Part shown: positions 34,701-44,354 of the stretch, piece after piece
Layout: every line of letters starts with the position of its first letter
Numbering within the stretch: the first letter of the stretch is position 1
Source of the DNA: Bacteroides faecalis
Lineage (GTDB): Bacteria > Bacteroidota > Bacteroidia > Bacteroidales > Bacteroidaceae
Length of the DNA: 64,000 nucleotides
Direction of reading: 5' to 3'
Assembly: GCF_003865075.1 (NCBI RefSeq)
Contig: NZ_BHWB01000016.1
Span: forward strand, 1-64,000
Made by a program: the position numbers and the translations under genes
Notes under the pieces: model-generated
What the model was told of the DNA's origin: nothing
The model's database searches: none
Seen by the model: the letters and a program-made list of their open reading frames with translations, nothing else

Positions 34701-34737
34701 AAACCGCCGCCTTTTACTTAAAAAAGACGGCGATTTT
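34701..34737 (-). terminator. Imperfect terminator hairpin after the EF-G-like gene
   Basis: AAACCGCCGCCTTTT and AAAAAAGACGGCGATTTT pair with mismatches. T-rich sequence follows on the minus strand. It lies just past the stop of the EF-G-like gene. Confidence 0.55.
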
Positions 34738-34760
34738 AACATTATTACGAAAATTGCTAG

Positions 34761-36917
34761 CTATTCTTCAGCTTGTTTAGCTTCAAAATCCTTAATTAAC
34801 TTATCTTGGACATCTGTCGGGACAAGTTCATAACTGGAGAATTTCATTATAAATGAAGCACGTCCACCAGTGAGTGAACTAAGAGCCGTAGAATAAGATG
34901 ACATTTCTTTCAGCGGAACTTTAGCTATTAGTTTTTCAAATCCTTTCTCACTACTCATACCCATAATCATAGCACGACGTCCTTGAAGGTCTCCCATTAC
35001 ATCCCCCATCTTATCTGACGGAACAAATACTTCTACGTCATAAATAGGTTCCAGAATCTTCGGTCCAGCATTCTTAAAGGCTTCACTAAATGCATTACGT
35101 CCTGCCAGCATAAAAGAAATTTCATTCGAATCCACCGGATGCATCTTACCATCATATACAATAACACGTACATCGCGAGCATACGAACCAGTCAATGGGC
35201 CTTGTTCCATACGAGACATGATACCTTTTAAAATAGCAGGCATAAAACGTGCATCAATTGATCCACCTACGATACTATTGATAAATACCAATTTGCCACC
35301 CCATTCCAATGGAATTTCTTCTTTGCCTTTTACATTAATTTTAAATTCCTGCCCATTGAATCTATAAATTTCCGGTATGGGCATACCTTCTTTATATGGT
35401 TCGACAATCAGATGCACTTCACCAAACTGACCGGCACCACCGGATTGTTTCTTGTGACGATAATCGGCACGAGAAGCCTTCGTAATAGTTTCGCGGTAAG
35501 GGATCTTTGGTTCTTCATATTTAATCTGAAGTTTCTCATTATTCTCCAAACGCCATTTCAATGTACGTAGATGGAACTCTCCCTGACCATGAACTAACGT
35601 TTGTTTCAATTCTTTCGATTGTTCAATGACCCATGTAGGATCTTCCTCACGCATACGATTCAGGATAGTCATCATCTTTTCCACATCAGCCTCATTTACC
35701 GGTTTGATGGCACGTGAATATTTCGAATTTGGATACTTAATAAAGTTAAACTTATAATCGCAATCCTTACCATCTAATGTATTGCCCGTCTTCACATCTT
35801 TCAGTTTCACAGCAGCACCAATATCACCAGCTTGGAGTTCTTCCACTTTAACACGGTTACCACCCGCAACCACATAAATTTGTGCGATACGTTCTTTTGA
35901 ACCGCGGTCAGCATTCAATAAGTCATCACCTTCATGCACTTTTCCGCTCATTACCTTAAAGTAAGAAACTTCACCAATATGCGGTTCCACACTTGTTTTA
36001 AAGAAATAAAGAGATTCAGGTCCGTTAGAATCCGGGGCTACTTCCTTACCATCTGTATTTTGCACTTTCGGCATTTCTGAAACAAAAGGAACCACATTAC
36101 CCAAGAATTCCATTAAACGGCGGACACCCATATCTTTGCCTCCGCACACACAGAATACCGGAAACATTCCTCTTGCAATCAACCCTTTACGAATACCTTC
36201 ACGCATTTCATCCTCTGACAAAGAATCTTGTTCGAAGAATTTCTCCATCAAACCTTCATCATTTTCAGCAGCTGCTTCAACCAATGCTTTGTGCATTTCC
36301 ATCGCTTTATCCATTTCTTCAGCCGGAATATCTTCGATGATTGGAGCACCACCTTCAGGTTTCCATGAATATTTCTTCATCAACAAGACATCAATCAATG
36401 CATTAAAATTAGGTCCTGTAGAAATAGGATATTGAATAGGAACGACTTTCGGCCCATAAGCCTCCTTGAGTTGTTCCAGAACATTATCATAATCGCATTT
36501 CTCATTATCAAGCTGATTAACGAGGAAAATGACGGGTTTATTCAGTTTTTCAGTATATCGGAAGTGATTTTGTGTACCGACTTCGACCCCGTATTGGCCA
36601 TTGATAAGAAGAATTGCTGTGTCGGTCACATTTAGTGCAGTTACAGTACTGCCTACAAAGTCGTCCGAGCCCGGACAGTCTATAATATTAAGCTTTTTAT
36701 TGTTCCATTCTACATGGAGAACAGTAGAGAAAACAGAGTAACCATACTCTTGTTCAACAGGGAAATAATCACTAACAGTGTTTTTTGCTGCAATAGATCC
36801 GCGACGTTTTATAACACCACTCTCGAAAAGCATTGCTTCCACGAGAGTGGTTTTCCCAGAGCCAGAACTTCCCAATAAGGCTATGTTCTTAATTTCATTA
36901 GTCTGATATACCTTCAT
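34761..36917 (-). CDS. Elongation factor G-like GTPase (paralogue)
   Basis: 718 residues with EF-G domain order: GTPase domain (LLGSSGSGKTTLVEAM P-loop, NIIDCPGSDDF G3, NQLDNE in place of the usual NKxD G4), beta-barrel domain II, domains III-V (KQSGGAGQFGEVHLIVEPY, then YDVEVFVPSDKMGDVMGDLQGRRAMIMGM). The P-loop and NQLD differ from canonical EF-G (AHxDxGKT, NKMD), marking it as the EF-G-like/FusA2 branch. Housekeeping EF-G is normally elsewhere, in the str operon. The exact role is unknown; some Bacteroides paralogues support growth under starvation, but this one cannot be equated with them from sequence alone. Confidence 0.88.
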   Translation of the reverse strand: MKVYQTNEIKNIALLGSSGSGKTTLVEAMLFESGVIKRRGSIAAKNTVSDYFPVEQEYGYSVFSTVLHVEWNNKKLNIIDCPGSDDFVGSTVTALNVTDTAILLINGQYGVEVGTQNHFRYTEKLNKPVIFLVNQLDNEKCDYDNVLEQLKEAYGPKVVPIQYPISTGPNFNALIDVLLMKKYSWKPEGGAPIIEDIPAEEMDKAMEMHKALVEAAAENDEGLMEKFFEQDSLSEDEMREGIRKGLIARGMFPVFCVCGGKDMGVRRLMEFLGNVVPFVSEMPKVQNTDGKEVAPDSNGPESLYFFKTSVEPHIGEVSYFKVMSGKVHEGDDLLNADRGSKERIAQIYVVAGGNRVKVEELQAGDIGAAVKLKDVKTGNTLDGKDCDYKFNFIKYPNSKYSRAIKPVNEADVEKMMTILNRMREEDPTWVIEQSKELKQTLVHGQGEFHLRTLKWRLENNEKLQIKYEEPKIPYRETITKASRADYRHKKQSGGAGQFGEVHLIVEPYKEGMPIPEIYRFNGQEFKINVKGKEEIPLEWGGKLVFINSIVGGSIDARFMPAILKGIMSRMEQGPLTGSYARDVRVIVYDGKMHPVDSNEISFMLAGRNAFSEAFKNAGPKILEPIYDVEVFVPSDKMGDVMGDLQGRRAMIMGMSSEKGFEKLIAKVPLKEMSSYSTALSSLTGGRASFIMKFSSYELVPTDVQDKLIKDFEAKQAEE

Positions 36918-37148
36918 AATATATAAGATTTAAATAATTACTAAGTATGTTTCTTACATACCATTAATTTAGTGAGCCGCAAATTAGGGATTTATTAGGG
37001 GAAAAGCAAGATTTATGTCAGTGTTACTAAACAATGTTATGTAACATACTATCATCATTTTCCTTCCATATCATCAAGACAGCCCTTATTATCAACAAGC
37101 TACACACGCACTATTCAATCTTATTTATGATATATCAGTCACTATCAC
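36918..37148. other. Intergenic region
   Basis: 231 AT-rich bases upstream of the EF-G-like gene. No clear promoter box or hairpin is recognised. Confidence 0.4.
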
Positions 37149-38456
37149 CTATAATTTAGGAAATCTCCATGGTTTACGATAATCCGGCTTAATGAGCTTA
37201 TTTGCTTCATTATTATTAAAAGACTTCTTTACATCATCATACACAAGAGCCGATTTAACCCTTGCGGATATATTTCCTAAATGAGCATATTTTGCACATA
37301 GGCTACCATTTTCAATAGTACAAGCTGTATTCATTTCACGTTTCTTCATACAATCTAAGAAGTTGGTAACATGATCCTTGTGGTCTTGATAATTTGGCAT
37401 ACTTTTAACTGCCTCTATTCTGTTTTGGAATGGGTACACTTCCCAGCTTTCGCGATTAGCAACCAACGTACCGTTTGTTCCGACAAATTCAACTCCATAG
37501 TTTCTGCCATAAGGTCCCATCTCTACAGTAACATTACTCCATTGAATAGTGAAATCATCATATTCGTAAATGACGGACATCGTATCAAATGTTTCAGCAT
37601 AGTTGTTCGGGAAAGCAAAATTTCCACCGGAACTTAATACTCGTTTAGGCATACCTTTCACATTCATGCCCCATAAAGCCATATCTATCAGATGTACTCC
37701 CCAGTCTGTCAACAGTCCGCCACCATAATCCCAGAACATTCTCCAGGAACCATGAAATCTCTTTTCATTAAAAGTCCGTTGAGGTGCCGGTCCGAGCCAT
37801 GTATCAAAATCTACTCCCGCAGGAACCGAAGAATCAGGAACTGGATCGAGAATTGCTGCGTAACCAAAATTAGCCCAAACATTTACTTTAGCTATTTTGC
37901 CCAGTTTTCCACTGTCAATATAACTTTTCATTTCGTGCCAATGATTTCCACTACGTTGTTGTTGTCCCACTTGCACCACTCGATTGTATTTTTTGGCAGC
38001 GGCAACCATCACATCACATTCGGCAATTGAATTCGCAAGTGGTTTTTCTACATATACATCTTTCCCGGCAGAGCAAGCATCCACCAATTGCAAACAGTGC
38101 CAGTGGTCAGGTGTACCAATAATAACCGCATCTATATCTTTTCTATCCAACAGTTTACGATAATCACCATAAAGTTCGGGCTTTTTGTTAGTTCTCTTCT
38201 CTAATTCCGAAGCTCTATTTTCCAGAATACCTTTATCTATATCGCATAAAGCAATACAATTAATCTCGGGATGAATCAGAAAATCATTCAGATCGGACCA
38301 ACCCATACCTCTACAGCCAATCAATGCAACATTTACTTGGTCGTTAGCAGCAACAGTCCGGGCAAACAAACTGTTATCAGTTAAGATAGAAGGAATAACC
38401 AGCCCGGTAGCTGTCATCACTCCCATCTTTTTTAGAAATTCACGTCGTGTAGTCAT
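37149..38456 (-). CDS. Gfo/Idh/MocA family oxidoreductase, exported
   Basis: 435 residues. The N-terminus MTTRREFLKKMGVMTATGLV is a twin-arginine-type signal. The Rossmann fold starts VNVALIGCRGMGWSDLN; VIIGTPDHWHCLQLVDAC and DVYVEKPLANSIAECDVM carry the conserved EKP motif. The C-terminal domain has RMFWDYGGGLLTDWGVHLID with the family's (D/G)-x-G-x-H-x-x-D. Such secreted Bacteroides proteins act on sugars or glycans with bound NAD(H), and some are GH109-like; the substrate here is unknown. The gene stands alone. Confidence 0.88.
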   Translation of the reverse strand: MTTRREFLKKMGVMTATGLVIPSILTDNSLFARTVAANDQVNVALIGCRGMGWSDLNDFLIHPEINCIALCDIDKGILENRASELEKRTNKKPELYGDYRKLLDRKDIDAVIIGTPDHWHCLQLVDACSAGKDVYVEKPLANSIAECDVMVAAAKKYNRVVQVGQQQRSGNHWHEMKSYIDSGKLGKIAKVNVWANFGYAAILDPVPDSSVPAGVDFDTWLGPAPQRTFNEKRFHGSWRMFWDYGGGLLTDWGVHLIDMALWGMNVKGMPKRVLSSGGNFAFPNNYAETFDTMSVIYEYDDFTIQWSNVTVEMGPYGRNYGVEFVGTNGTLVANRESWEVYPFQNRIEAVKSMPNYQDHKDHVTNFLDCMKKREMNTACTIENGSLCAKYAHLGNISARVKSALVYDDVKKSFNNNEANKLIKPDYRKPWRFPKL

Positions 38457-38874
38457 AATATTATTATCTAAAGTTTCACTTTAATAAATAAAAGAGTTTG
38501 AAAATAACAGGCTCTTAATAATTGCTTGCAAACTACCAATTGTCAAACAAATGACTGAGCCCCAAAATGATAGCAATAGTTCTTAATCATAAACGCAAAA
38601 TTAGATAATTTACCGAACCCTCACAAGTGTATCTAGTATTTTTTTGATTATATAACCTGTTTCCAAGACATTAACAAGTACAATAGAAACGCTTCATTCT
38701 GCATCATTTTGAATCAACCTGATCGTATTTCTGTCATTTTTCAAAGCATATCCAGTAACAAAAGAGTTAAGACGGATTTCAATGTTCCAGATCTTTCCTC
38801 CAATGGAAGTTTGTTGTTTGCAAGTATCGGAATATTTATCTAAATTTGCCACCCACATCAACCAACTGATTTAT
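38457..38874. other. Divergent intergenic region
   Basis: 418 AT-rich bases between the oxidoreductase and hemW. The -7 box TAAATTTG at 38841-38848 serves hemW, 27 bases before its ATG. Nothing else is recognised. Confidence 0.5.
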
Positions 38875-40008
38875 ATGGCAGGCATCTATCTCCACATTCC
38901 TTTCTGCAAAACTCGGTGTATTTACTGTGATTTTTACTCAACTACGCATAGTGAGCTCAGAACGAGCTATGTAAAGGCACTCTGTCATGAACTGGAAATG
39001 CGAAAAGAATACCTGAAAGGAGATCCAATAGAAACGATCTACTTCGGTGGAGGAACACCATCACAACTGGGAAAAGATGATTTTCGGCTGATATTCAATA
39101 CTATCCGTACACATTACGACATTGACAACTGCAAAGAAATTACTTTGGAAGCCAATCCCGACGACCTATCCAACGATTATCTTCAAATGCTTGCTTCTCT
39201 TCCTTTCAACCGTATTAGCATGGGGATACAAACCTTCAATGAATCAACTCTCAAACTACTTAAACGACGACATAGTGCTTCTCAAGCCATAGAAGCAGTG
39301 AAGAGAAGTCGTGAAGCAGGATTTAAGAATATAAGCATTGACCTAATTTACGGTCTGCCCGGCGAAACTGCCGGACGATGGGAAGATGACTTACAACAAG
39401 CCATTGACCTACAACCGGAGCATATTTCTGCCTATCACCTGACATATGAAGAAGGTACACCCATATATACTATGTTGCAGCAACATCAAGTGCAGGAAGT
39501 AGACGAAGAAAGTAGTGTAAACTTCTTCTCTATTTTGATGGACCGGTTGAAAGCTGCGGGATACGAGCATTATGAGATATCCAACTTCTGCCAGCCAGGG
39601 AAATATTCCCGCCATAATACTTCTTATTGGAAAGGTATCCCCTATTTAGGTTGCGGTCCGTCAGCACATTCTTTCAATGGGAACACACGTGAATGGAACG
39701 TAGCCTCCATCAATGATTATATAGAAGGGATAGAAAAAGAGGAACGACGTTTTGAAACCGAAGTTCGTGATAAAGTCACTGCTTACAATGAACTGGTCAT
39801 TACTTCCATCCGCACCATGTGGGGCATACCATTAGGCAAGCTCGAACAAGAATACGGTCCGGAGTTCTTGAATTACTGCCGGAAGATGGCTGTTCCTTAT
39901 GTAAAAAGTGGAAAGTTATCTGAACGAGACAACACTCTACGCCTCACGCGAAAGGGTATTTTCATATCCGACAGCATTATGAGAGACTTGCTTTTTGTCG
40001 AAGAGTAA
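38875..40008 (+). CDS. hemW: HemW-like radical SAM heme chaperone
   Basis: 377 residues from ATG 38875 (MAGIYLHIPFC); the longer frame includes the promoter. The radical SAM motif is CKTRCIYCDF, followed by ETIYFGGGTPSQL, EANPDDLSND and MGIQTFNESTLKLLKRRH. The motif CxxxCxxCDF and the C-terminal HemN-like domain (YWKGIPYLGCGPSAHSF) fit HemW, a heme-binding relative of coproporphyrinogen III dehydrogenase, rather than HemN. It is cytoplasmic. It lies 21 bases upstream of the ECF sigma gene. Confidence 0.92.
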   Translation: MAGIYLHIPFCKTRCIYCDFYSTTHSELRTSYVKALCHELEMRKEYLKGDPIETIYFGGGTPSQLGKDDFRLIFNTIRTHYDIDNCKEITLEANPDDLSNDYLQMLASLPFNRISMGIQTFNESTLKLLKRRHSASQAIEAVKRSREAGFKNISIDLIYGLPGETAGRWEDDLQQAIDLQPEHISAYHLTYEEGTPIYTMLQQHQVQEVDEESSVNFFSILMDRLKAAGYEHYEISNFCQPGKYSRHNTSYWKGIPYLGCGPSAHSFNGNTREWNVASINDYIEGIEKEERRFETEVRDKVTAYNELVITSIRTMWGIPLGKLEQEYGPEFLNYCRKMAVPYVKSGKLSERDNTLRLTRKGIFISDSIMRDLLFVEE

Positions 40009-40029
40009 ACACTATAAAAAGAACCGCCG

Positions 40030-40584
40030 ATGACCGAATCAGAAGTCAGAAAGTTATTACGGCAAATAAAGGAGCAGGACTCACAAAATGCTTTCCGCGA
40101 TTTTTATAACATAACATACGATCGGCTCTTTCGTATAGCCTACTACTATGTAAAAAAAGAAGAATGGTCGCAGGAAATTGTACTCGATGTATTTCTGAAA
40201 CTTTGGAAACAACGCAGTACCTTACTCGAGGTGAGAAATATCGAAGATTATTGTTTTATCCTAGTCAAAAATGCCTCTCTCAATTATCTCGAAAAAGAAT
40301 CCAAACATACAGCTATTGAATCTGATGCTCTTCCCGAACCGCAAGAGCAAAATTGTTCTCCGGAAGAATCATTAATTAGCGAGGAGCTTTTTGCTCTGTA
40401 TGTAAAAGCTCTCGACAGACTCCCTGAACGTTGCCGGGAAATATTTATTCGTATTCGTGAAGAAAAACAAAGTTATGCACAGGTAGCGGATGAGCTAGGG
40501 ATTAGTACCAAAACAGTAGACGCTCAGCTTCAGAAAGCAGTTAGTCGGCTTAAAGAGATAATCAGTCATGCTGATATTAATTAA
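40030..40584 (+). CDS. ECF-type RNA polymerase sigma factor
   Basis: 184 residues. Region 2 (FRDFYNITYDRLFRIAYYYV, then EIVLDVFLKLWKQR) and region 4 (LPERCREIFIRIREEKQSYA, then QVADELGISTKTVDAQLQKA) are typical of the FecI-like sigma factors of Bacteroidetes. It would direct transcription of the downstream receptor genes when released by the FecR protein. It shares direction with the fecR gene 215 bases downstream. Confidence 0.92.
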   Translation: MTESEVRKLLRQIKEQDSQNAFRDFYNITYDRLFRIAYYYVKKEEWSQEIVLDVFLKLWKQRSTLLEVRNIEDYCFILVKNASLNYLEKESKHTAIESDALPEPQEQNCSPEESLISEELFALYVKALDRLPERCREIFIRIREEKQSYAQVADELGISTKTVDAQLQKAVSRLKEIISHADIN

Positions 40585-40664
40585 CACTTATTTATAAATA
40601 AAGAATAGGGAATATCTTTCGTCTTCCGGTCTTCATCAATAAACAAACCTATTAATCACTAAAA

Positions 40665-40799
40665 ATGAATGAAATGATGAAAAAGTTGAATGATGTGGAT
40701 ACCGGACCAATGGTTCCCTTACTACCCTTACAGATTCTATTCTTTAGGAATAATATTATGAAAGATATCCCCGAAAAGTACCCAATATCGAGAGAATAA
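40665..40799 (+). CDS. 44-codon ORF coupled to fecR
   Basis: The ORF starts MNEMMKKLNDVDTG and ends KYPISRE. Its TAA (40797-40799) overlaps the fecR ATG (40799-40801), so translation of fecR could depend on it. No signal peptide, no known family. The overlap is the main support; it may be a leader peptide setting the anti-sigma level, or chance. Confidence 0.35.
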   Translation: MNEMMKKLNDVDTGPMVPLLPLQILFFRNNIMKDIPEKYPISRE

Positions 40800-41680
40800 T
40801 GAAATATACCGATACAGAAATAGACAAAATACTAAACCGGCTCGTAGCCTCTACCCGTTCACCACGTGGAAAGTTCTCGGCATCTGCCAGTTACCCGAAG
40901 TTGGAAAGACGATTGAAGCCACGTATCCGACATATTCCGATTCAATCCTTTAGGGTAGCTGCAGCTGTAGTTCTACTCTGTCTATCGGTATGTGCAGTTC
41001 ATTGGTACGCTACGTCCACATCCATACAAACTGTTTCGACATTAGCTAAAACTCGCTATGTAAGCTTACCGGATGGAACATCGGTCACTCTTAACCATTT
41101 TTCTTCTCTTACTTATCCCAAAGACTTTAACAACGCCAATCGGGAAGTAACCCTTACAGGAGAAGCCTATTTTGAAGTGACAAAAGATAAAAAACATCCC
41201 TTCATCGTGCAAGCCGGCCCTGTTAATGTACAAGTCTTGGGAACGCATTTCAATATTGATGCGTATCCCAACAACCCGGATATAAGAACGACATTATTAG
41301 AAGGATCAGTAGCAGTAAGCAATACCAATAACACAATTCAATTAGTACTGGAACCTAACCAAATGGCTATATATAATAAGGTAGAAAATAGCCTCATCCG
41401 CAAAGAGATTAAAAACTCCGGAGACGAAATATCTTGGCGACAAGGAGAGCTAATATTCAACGATACATCTTTAAAAGAAATTGTACGGGAACTATCTAAC
41501 TCATTCAATGTCGATATACAAATTCAGGATACAGCATTGCAAAACTATTGTATCACAGCTCATTTCCCGAAGAACGAAAAGCTGGAAACAATTCTGACTG
41601 TATTGCATCAAGCCGGACATTTCGATTACTCAAAAACGAACGACCAAATTATTATCACCACTAAACAAGACTTAAAATGA
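40799..41680 (+). CDS. FecR-type anti-sigma factor
   Basis: 293 residues. A short cytoplasmic N-terminus (about 45 residues), one membrane helix (FRVAAAVVLLCLSVCAVHWYA) and a periplasmic FecR domain (YVSLPDGTSVTLNHFSSLTYPK, EVTLTGEAYFEVTKDKKHPF, LGTHFNIDAYP, then a C-terminal STN-like piece). It holds the ECF sigma factor and releases it on a signal from the receptor's STN domain. The stop overlaps the receptor ATG (ATGA). Confidence 0.93.
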   Translation: MKYTDTEIDKILNRLVASTRSPRGKFSASASYPKLERRLKPRIRHIPIQSFRVAAAVVLLCLSVCAVHWYATSTSIQTVSTLAKTRYVSLPDGTSVTLNHFSSLTYPKDFNNANREVTLTGEAYFEVTKDKKHPFIVQAGPVNVQVLGTHFNIDAYPNNPDIRTTLLEGSVAVSNTNNTIQLVLEPNQMAIYNKVENSLIRKEIKNSGDEISWRQGELIFNDTSLKEIVRELSNSFNVDIQIQDTALQNYCITAHFPKNEKLETILTVLHQAGHFDYSKTNDQIIITTKQDLK

Positions 41681-44349
41681 AAATAATACACTCAGATAAT
41701 CTACATATCAGAACCTTTCTTCTGGCATGTCTGCTCACTTATGCCATCAACAATATGGCACAAAATCCAGACTCGCAACTGACATTTACTTTACGCAACG
41801 CCAGTTTGAAAGAATTTGTTAAGCTAATAGAAAACTCCACCGGATATTCCTTCGTCTACGGAGAAGAAGTAAAGATCAGGAAAAAAATCAGTTTAAACGT
41901 CCAGAAAGATTCGCTTTATAACGTGCTTGACAAAGTATTCTCACATGAAAATATCACTTATCAGTTTTCCGGGCGCTACATCTTACTAAAGAAAAAGAAA
42001 GAATCCCAAACTGAATCCCGAAAATTTACAATTAGCGGATATGTCACTGATGCTATCTCCTCGGAAACGCTGATAGGGACCAATATCTTGGAAAGCAATC
42101 TGAAACAAGGTACGAGTACCAATCCATACGGTTACTACAGCATCACTTTGCCTGAAGGGCAAACTTCGATACGTTTTTCCTATTTGGGATATACTACCGA
42201 ACTACGTACGTTCTTTCTTCAACAGGATACCTTACTGAATATACGGATGAAAGACGCCAACCTATTGAAAGAGGTAGTCATCGTATCGGATAAAGCAGAA
42301 AGTGGTAATTTAGCAACACAGATGGGAGCTATTGAAATCCCGATTACCCAAATAAAAAAGACTCCCAGCATATTGGGAGAAGCCGATGTGATGAAAGCTA
42401 TCCAAATGATGCCCGGAGTACAAGCTGGAGTAGATGGTTCGGCCGGATTATATATACGTGGCGGAGGTCCTGATCAAAATCTGATTCTATTAGACGGAGT
42501 CCCGATATATAACGTAGATCATATGTTTGGCTTCTTCTCTGTATTTACTCCTGAAGCCGTCAAAAAGGTGACTCTCTTCAAAAGTTCTTTCCCAGCCCGT
42601 TTCGGTGGACGATTGTCTTCGGTAGTCGATGTACGTACCAACGACGGAGATATGGAAAAATATCATGGTACATTCAGTATCGGATTGCTGACCAGCAAGG
42701 TAAATCTGGAAGGTCCCATTGTGAAAGGAAAAACTTCCTTCAATATTTCCGCCCGACGCTCCTATCTGGATTTAATAGCCAAACCTTTTATGCCCGACGA
42801 CGAGAAGTACAGTTATTATTTCTATGACATCAATGCCAAGATTAATCATAAATTCTCCGACCGTAGCCGCTTATTTCTAAGTGTCTATAATGGGAAAGAC
42901 CACTTTTCCGCCAACTTTGACGATACGACAGATTTCAAAGACGGTAACAATATGAATTGGGGAAATACCATTGTCTCAGCAAGATGGAATTATATTTTCA
43001 ACAATCGACTGTTTAGCAATACAACTGTGGCCTTCAACAATTATAATATGGATATCAACACTTACACCCATAATCAATATCCTAACAATCAAAACATTCT
43101 TCTCATCAACCGATATTCTGCCAATTATAGTTCCGGGATCTCCGACTGGAACTATCAAATAGACTTTGACTACAATCCCACTCCGACACATCATATCAAG
43201 TTCGGTACGGGCTATCTCTATCACCGCTTCCGCCCGGAAGTTATGACTTCTAAAATAACGGACCAAGAAAACGAAACTATACAACGGGACACCGTATATA
43301 ATAGCATATCCAACAGTCAGATTGAAGGACATGAAATATCCGCTTACGCAGAAGATAATTTCCAAATCTGTTCTCGTTTAAGAATTAACTACGGCTTACA
43401 TTTATCACTGTTTCATGTGCAGAAACAAAACTATTTCTCACTGCAACCACGACTTTCAGCACGTTATCAACTCAATAAATCTGTAGCTTTCAAAGCCGCT
43501 TATACCCAAATGAGTCAATATGTACATTTGTTATCTTCTACTCCTATTTCAATGCCTACCGATCTATGGGTTCCCGTCACGCAAAACATTAAACCTATGC
43601 GTTCAAATCAATATTCGTTGGGAGGATATTACACAGGAATTCAAGGATGGGAATTCTCTGTAGAAGGATATTATAAAGATATGCGCAATGTGCTCGAATA
43701 TAAAGATGGCATTAGTTTTCTAGGTTCTTCCTCCGGGTGGGAAAATAAGGTGGAGATGGGAAAAGGACGTTCGACCGGTATCGAATTTATGGTTCAAAAA
43801 ACAGCAGGAAAAACGACAGGATGGTTAGCGTATACTCTCTCCAAAAGTGACCGGAAGTTTGCCAAGGGAGGAATAAACAATGGGGAACGCTTTCCATATA
43901 AGTATGACCGACGCCACAACATGAACCTGACCATCAATCATCAATTCAGTGAGCGAATTGATATCGGAGCTTCCTGGGTATTTTATACAGGAGGTACAAC
44001 TACGATTCCCGAAGAAAAAACATCTGTGATATATCCGGGCAACAGTTCACATAATAGTGCATTTGGTGATTATTTCCCAAAAGGTCTTCCCAATATAGGA
44101 GAAGCATCCTACATCGAAAATCGCAATAACTACCGGTTACCCTCCAGCCACAGATTGAATATAGGTATCAACTTCAACAAAAAGACTAAACATGGTATAC
44201 GTACCTGGAATATTAGTTTATACAATGTGTATAATGAAATGAATCCCACCTTCGTTTACCGTAGCAAAAACAATGCCCAACATGCAATCATTAAAAAATA
44301 TACAATCTTACCATTAATTCCTTCTTTCACTTACACTTATAAATTTTAA
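41677..44349 (+). CDS. TonB-dependent receptor with STN signalling domain
   Basis: 890 residues. Signal peptide (to about residue 29), STN domain (LTFTLRNASLKEFVKLIENS, residues 35-105), a carboxypeptidase-regulatory-like domain (FTISGYVTDAISSETLIGTN, 115-205), plug (DVMKAIQMMPGVQAGVDGSA, then GLYIRGGGPDQNLILLDGVP) and a beta-barrel of about 600 residues ending in aromatic YTYKF. STN receptors pair with FecR/ECF partners in the same operon, as seen here. Outer-membrane transporter driven by TonB. The ligand is unknown; pairing with a DUF4249 protein rather than SusD suggests it is not a standard glycan system. Confidence 0.93.
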   Translation: MKIIHSDNLHIRTFLLACLLTYAINNMAQNPDSQLTFTLRNASLKEFVKLIENSTGYSFVYGEEVKIRKKISLNVQKDSLYNVLDKVFSHENITYQFSGRYILLKKKKESQTESRKFTISGYVTDAISSETLIGTNILESNLKQGTSTNPYGYYSITLPEGQTSIRFSYLGYTTELRTFFLQQDTLLNIRMKDANLLKEVVIVSDKAESGNLATQMGAIEIPITQIKKTPSILGEADVMKAIQMMPGVQAGVDGSAGLYIRGGGPDQNLILLDGVPIYNVDHMFGFFSVFTPEAVKKVTLFKSSFPARFGGRLSSVVDVRTNDGDMEKYHGTFSIGLLTSKVNLEGPIVKGKTSFNISARRSYLDLIAKPFMPDDEKYSYYFYDINAKINHKFSDRSRLFLSVYNGKDHFSANFDDTTDFKDGNNMNWGNTIVSARWNYIFNNRLFSNTTVAFNNYNMDINTYTHNQYPNNQNILLINRYSANYSSGISDWNYQIDFDYNPTPTHHIKFGTGYLYHRFRPEVMTSKITDQENETIQRDTVYNSISNSQIEGHEISAYAEDNFQICSRLRINYGLHLSLFHVQKQNYFSLQPRLSARYQLNKSVAFKAAYTQMSQYVHLLSSTPISMPTDLWVPVTQNIKPMRSNQYSLGGYYTGIQGWEFSVEGYYKDMRNVLEYKDGISFLGSSSGWENKVEMGKGRSTGIEFMVQKTAGKTTGWLAYTLSKSDRKFAKGGINNGERFPYKYDRRHNMNLTINHQFSERIDIGASWVFYTGGTTTIPEEKTSVIYPGNSSHNSAFGDYFPKGLPNIGEASYIENRNNYRLPSSHRLNIGINFNKKTKHGIRTWNISLYNVYNEMNPTFVYRSKNNAQHAIIKKYTILPLIPSFTYTYKF

Positions 44350-44354
44350 TCAAG

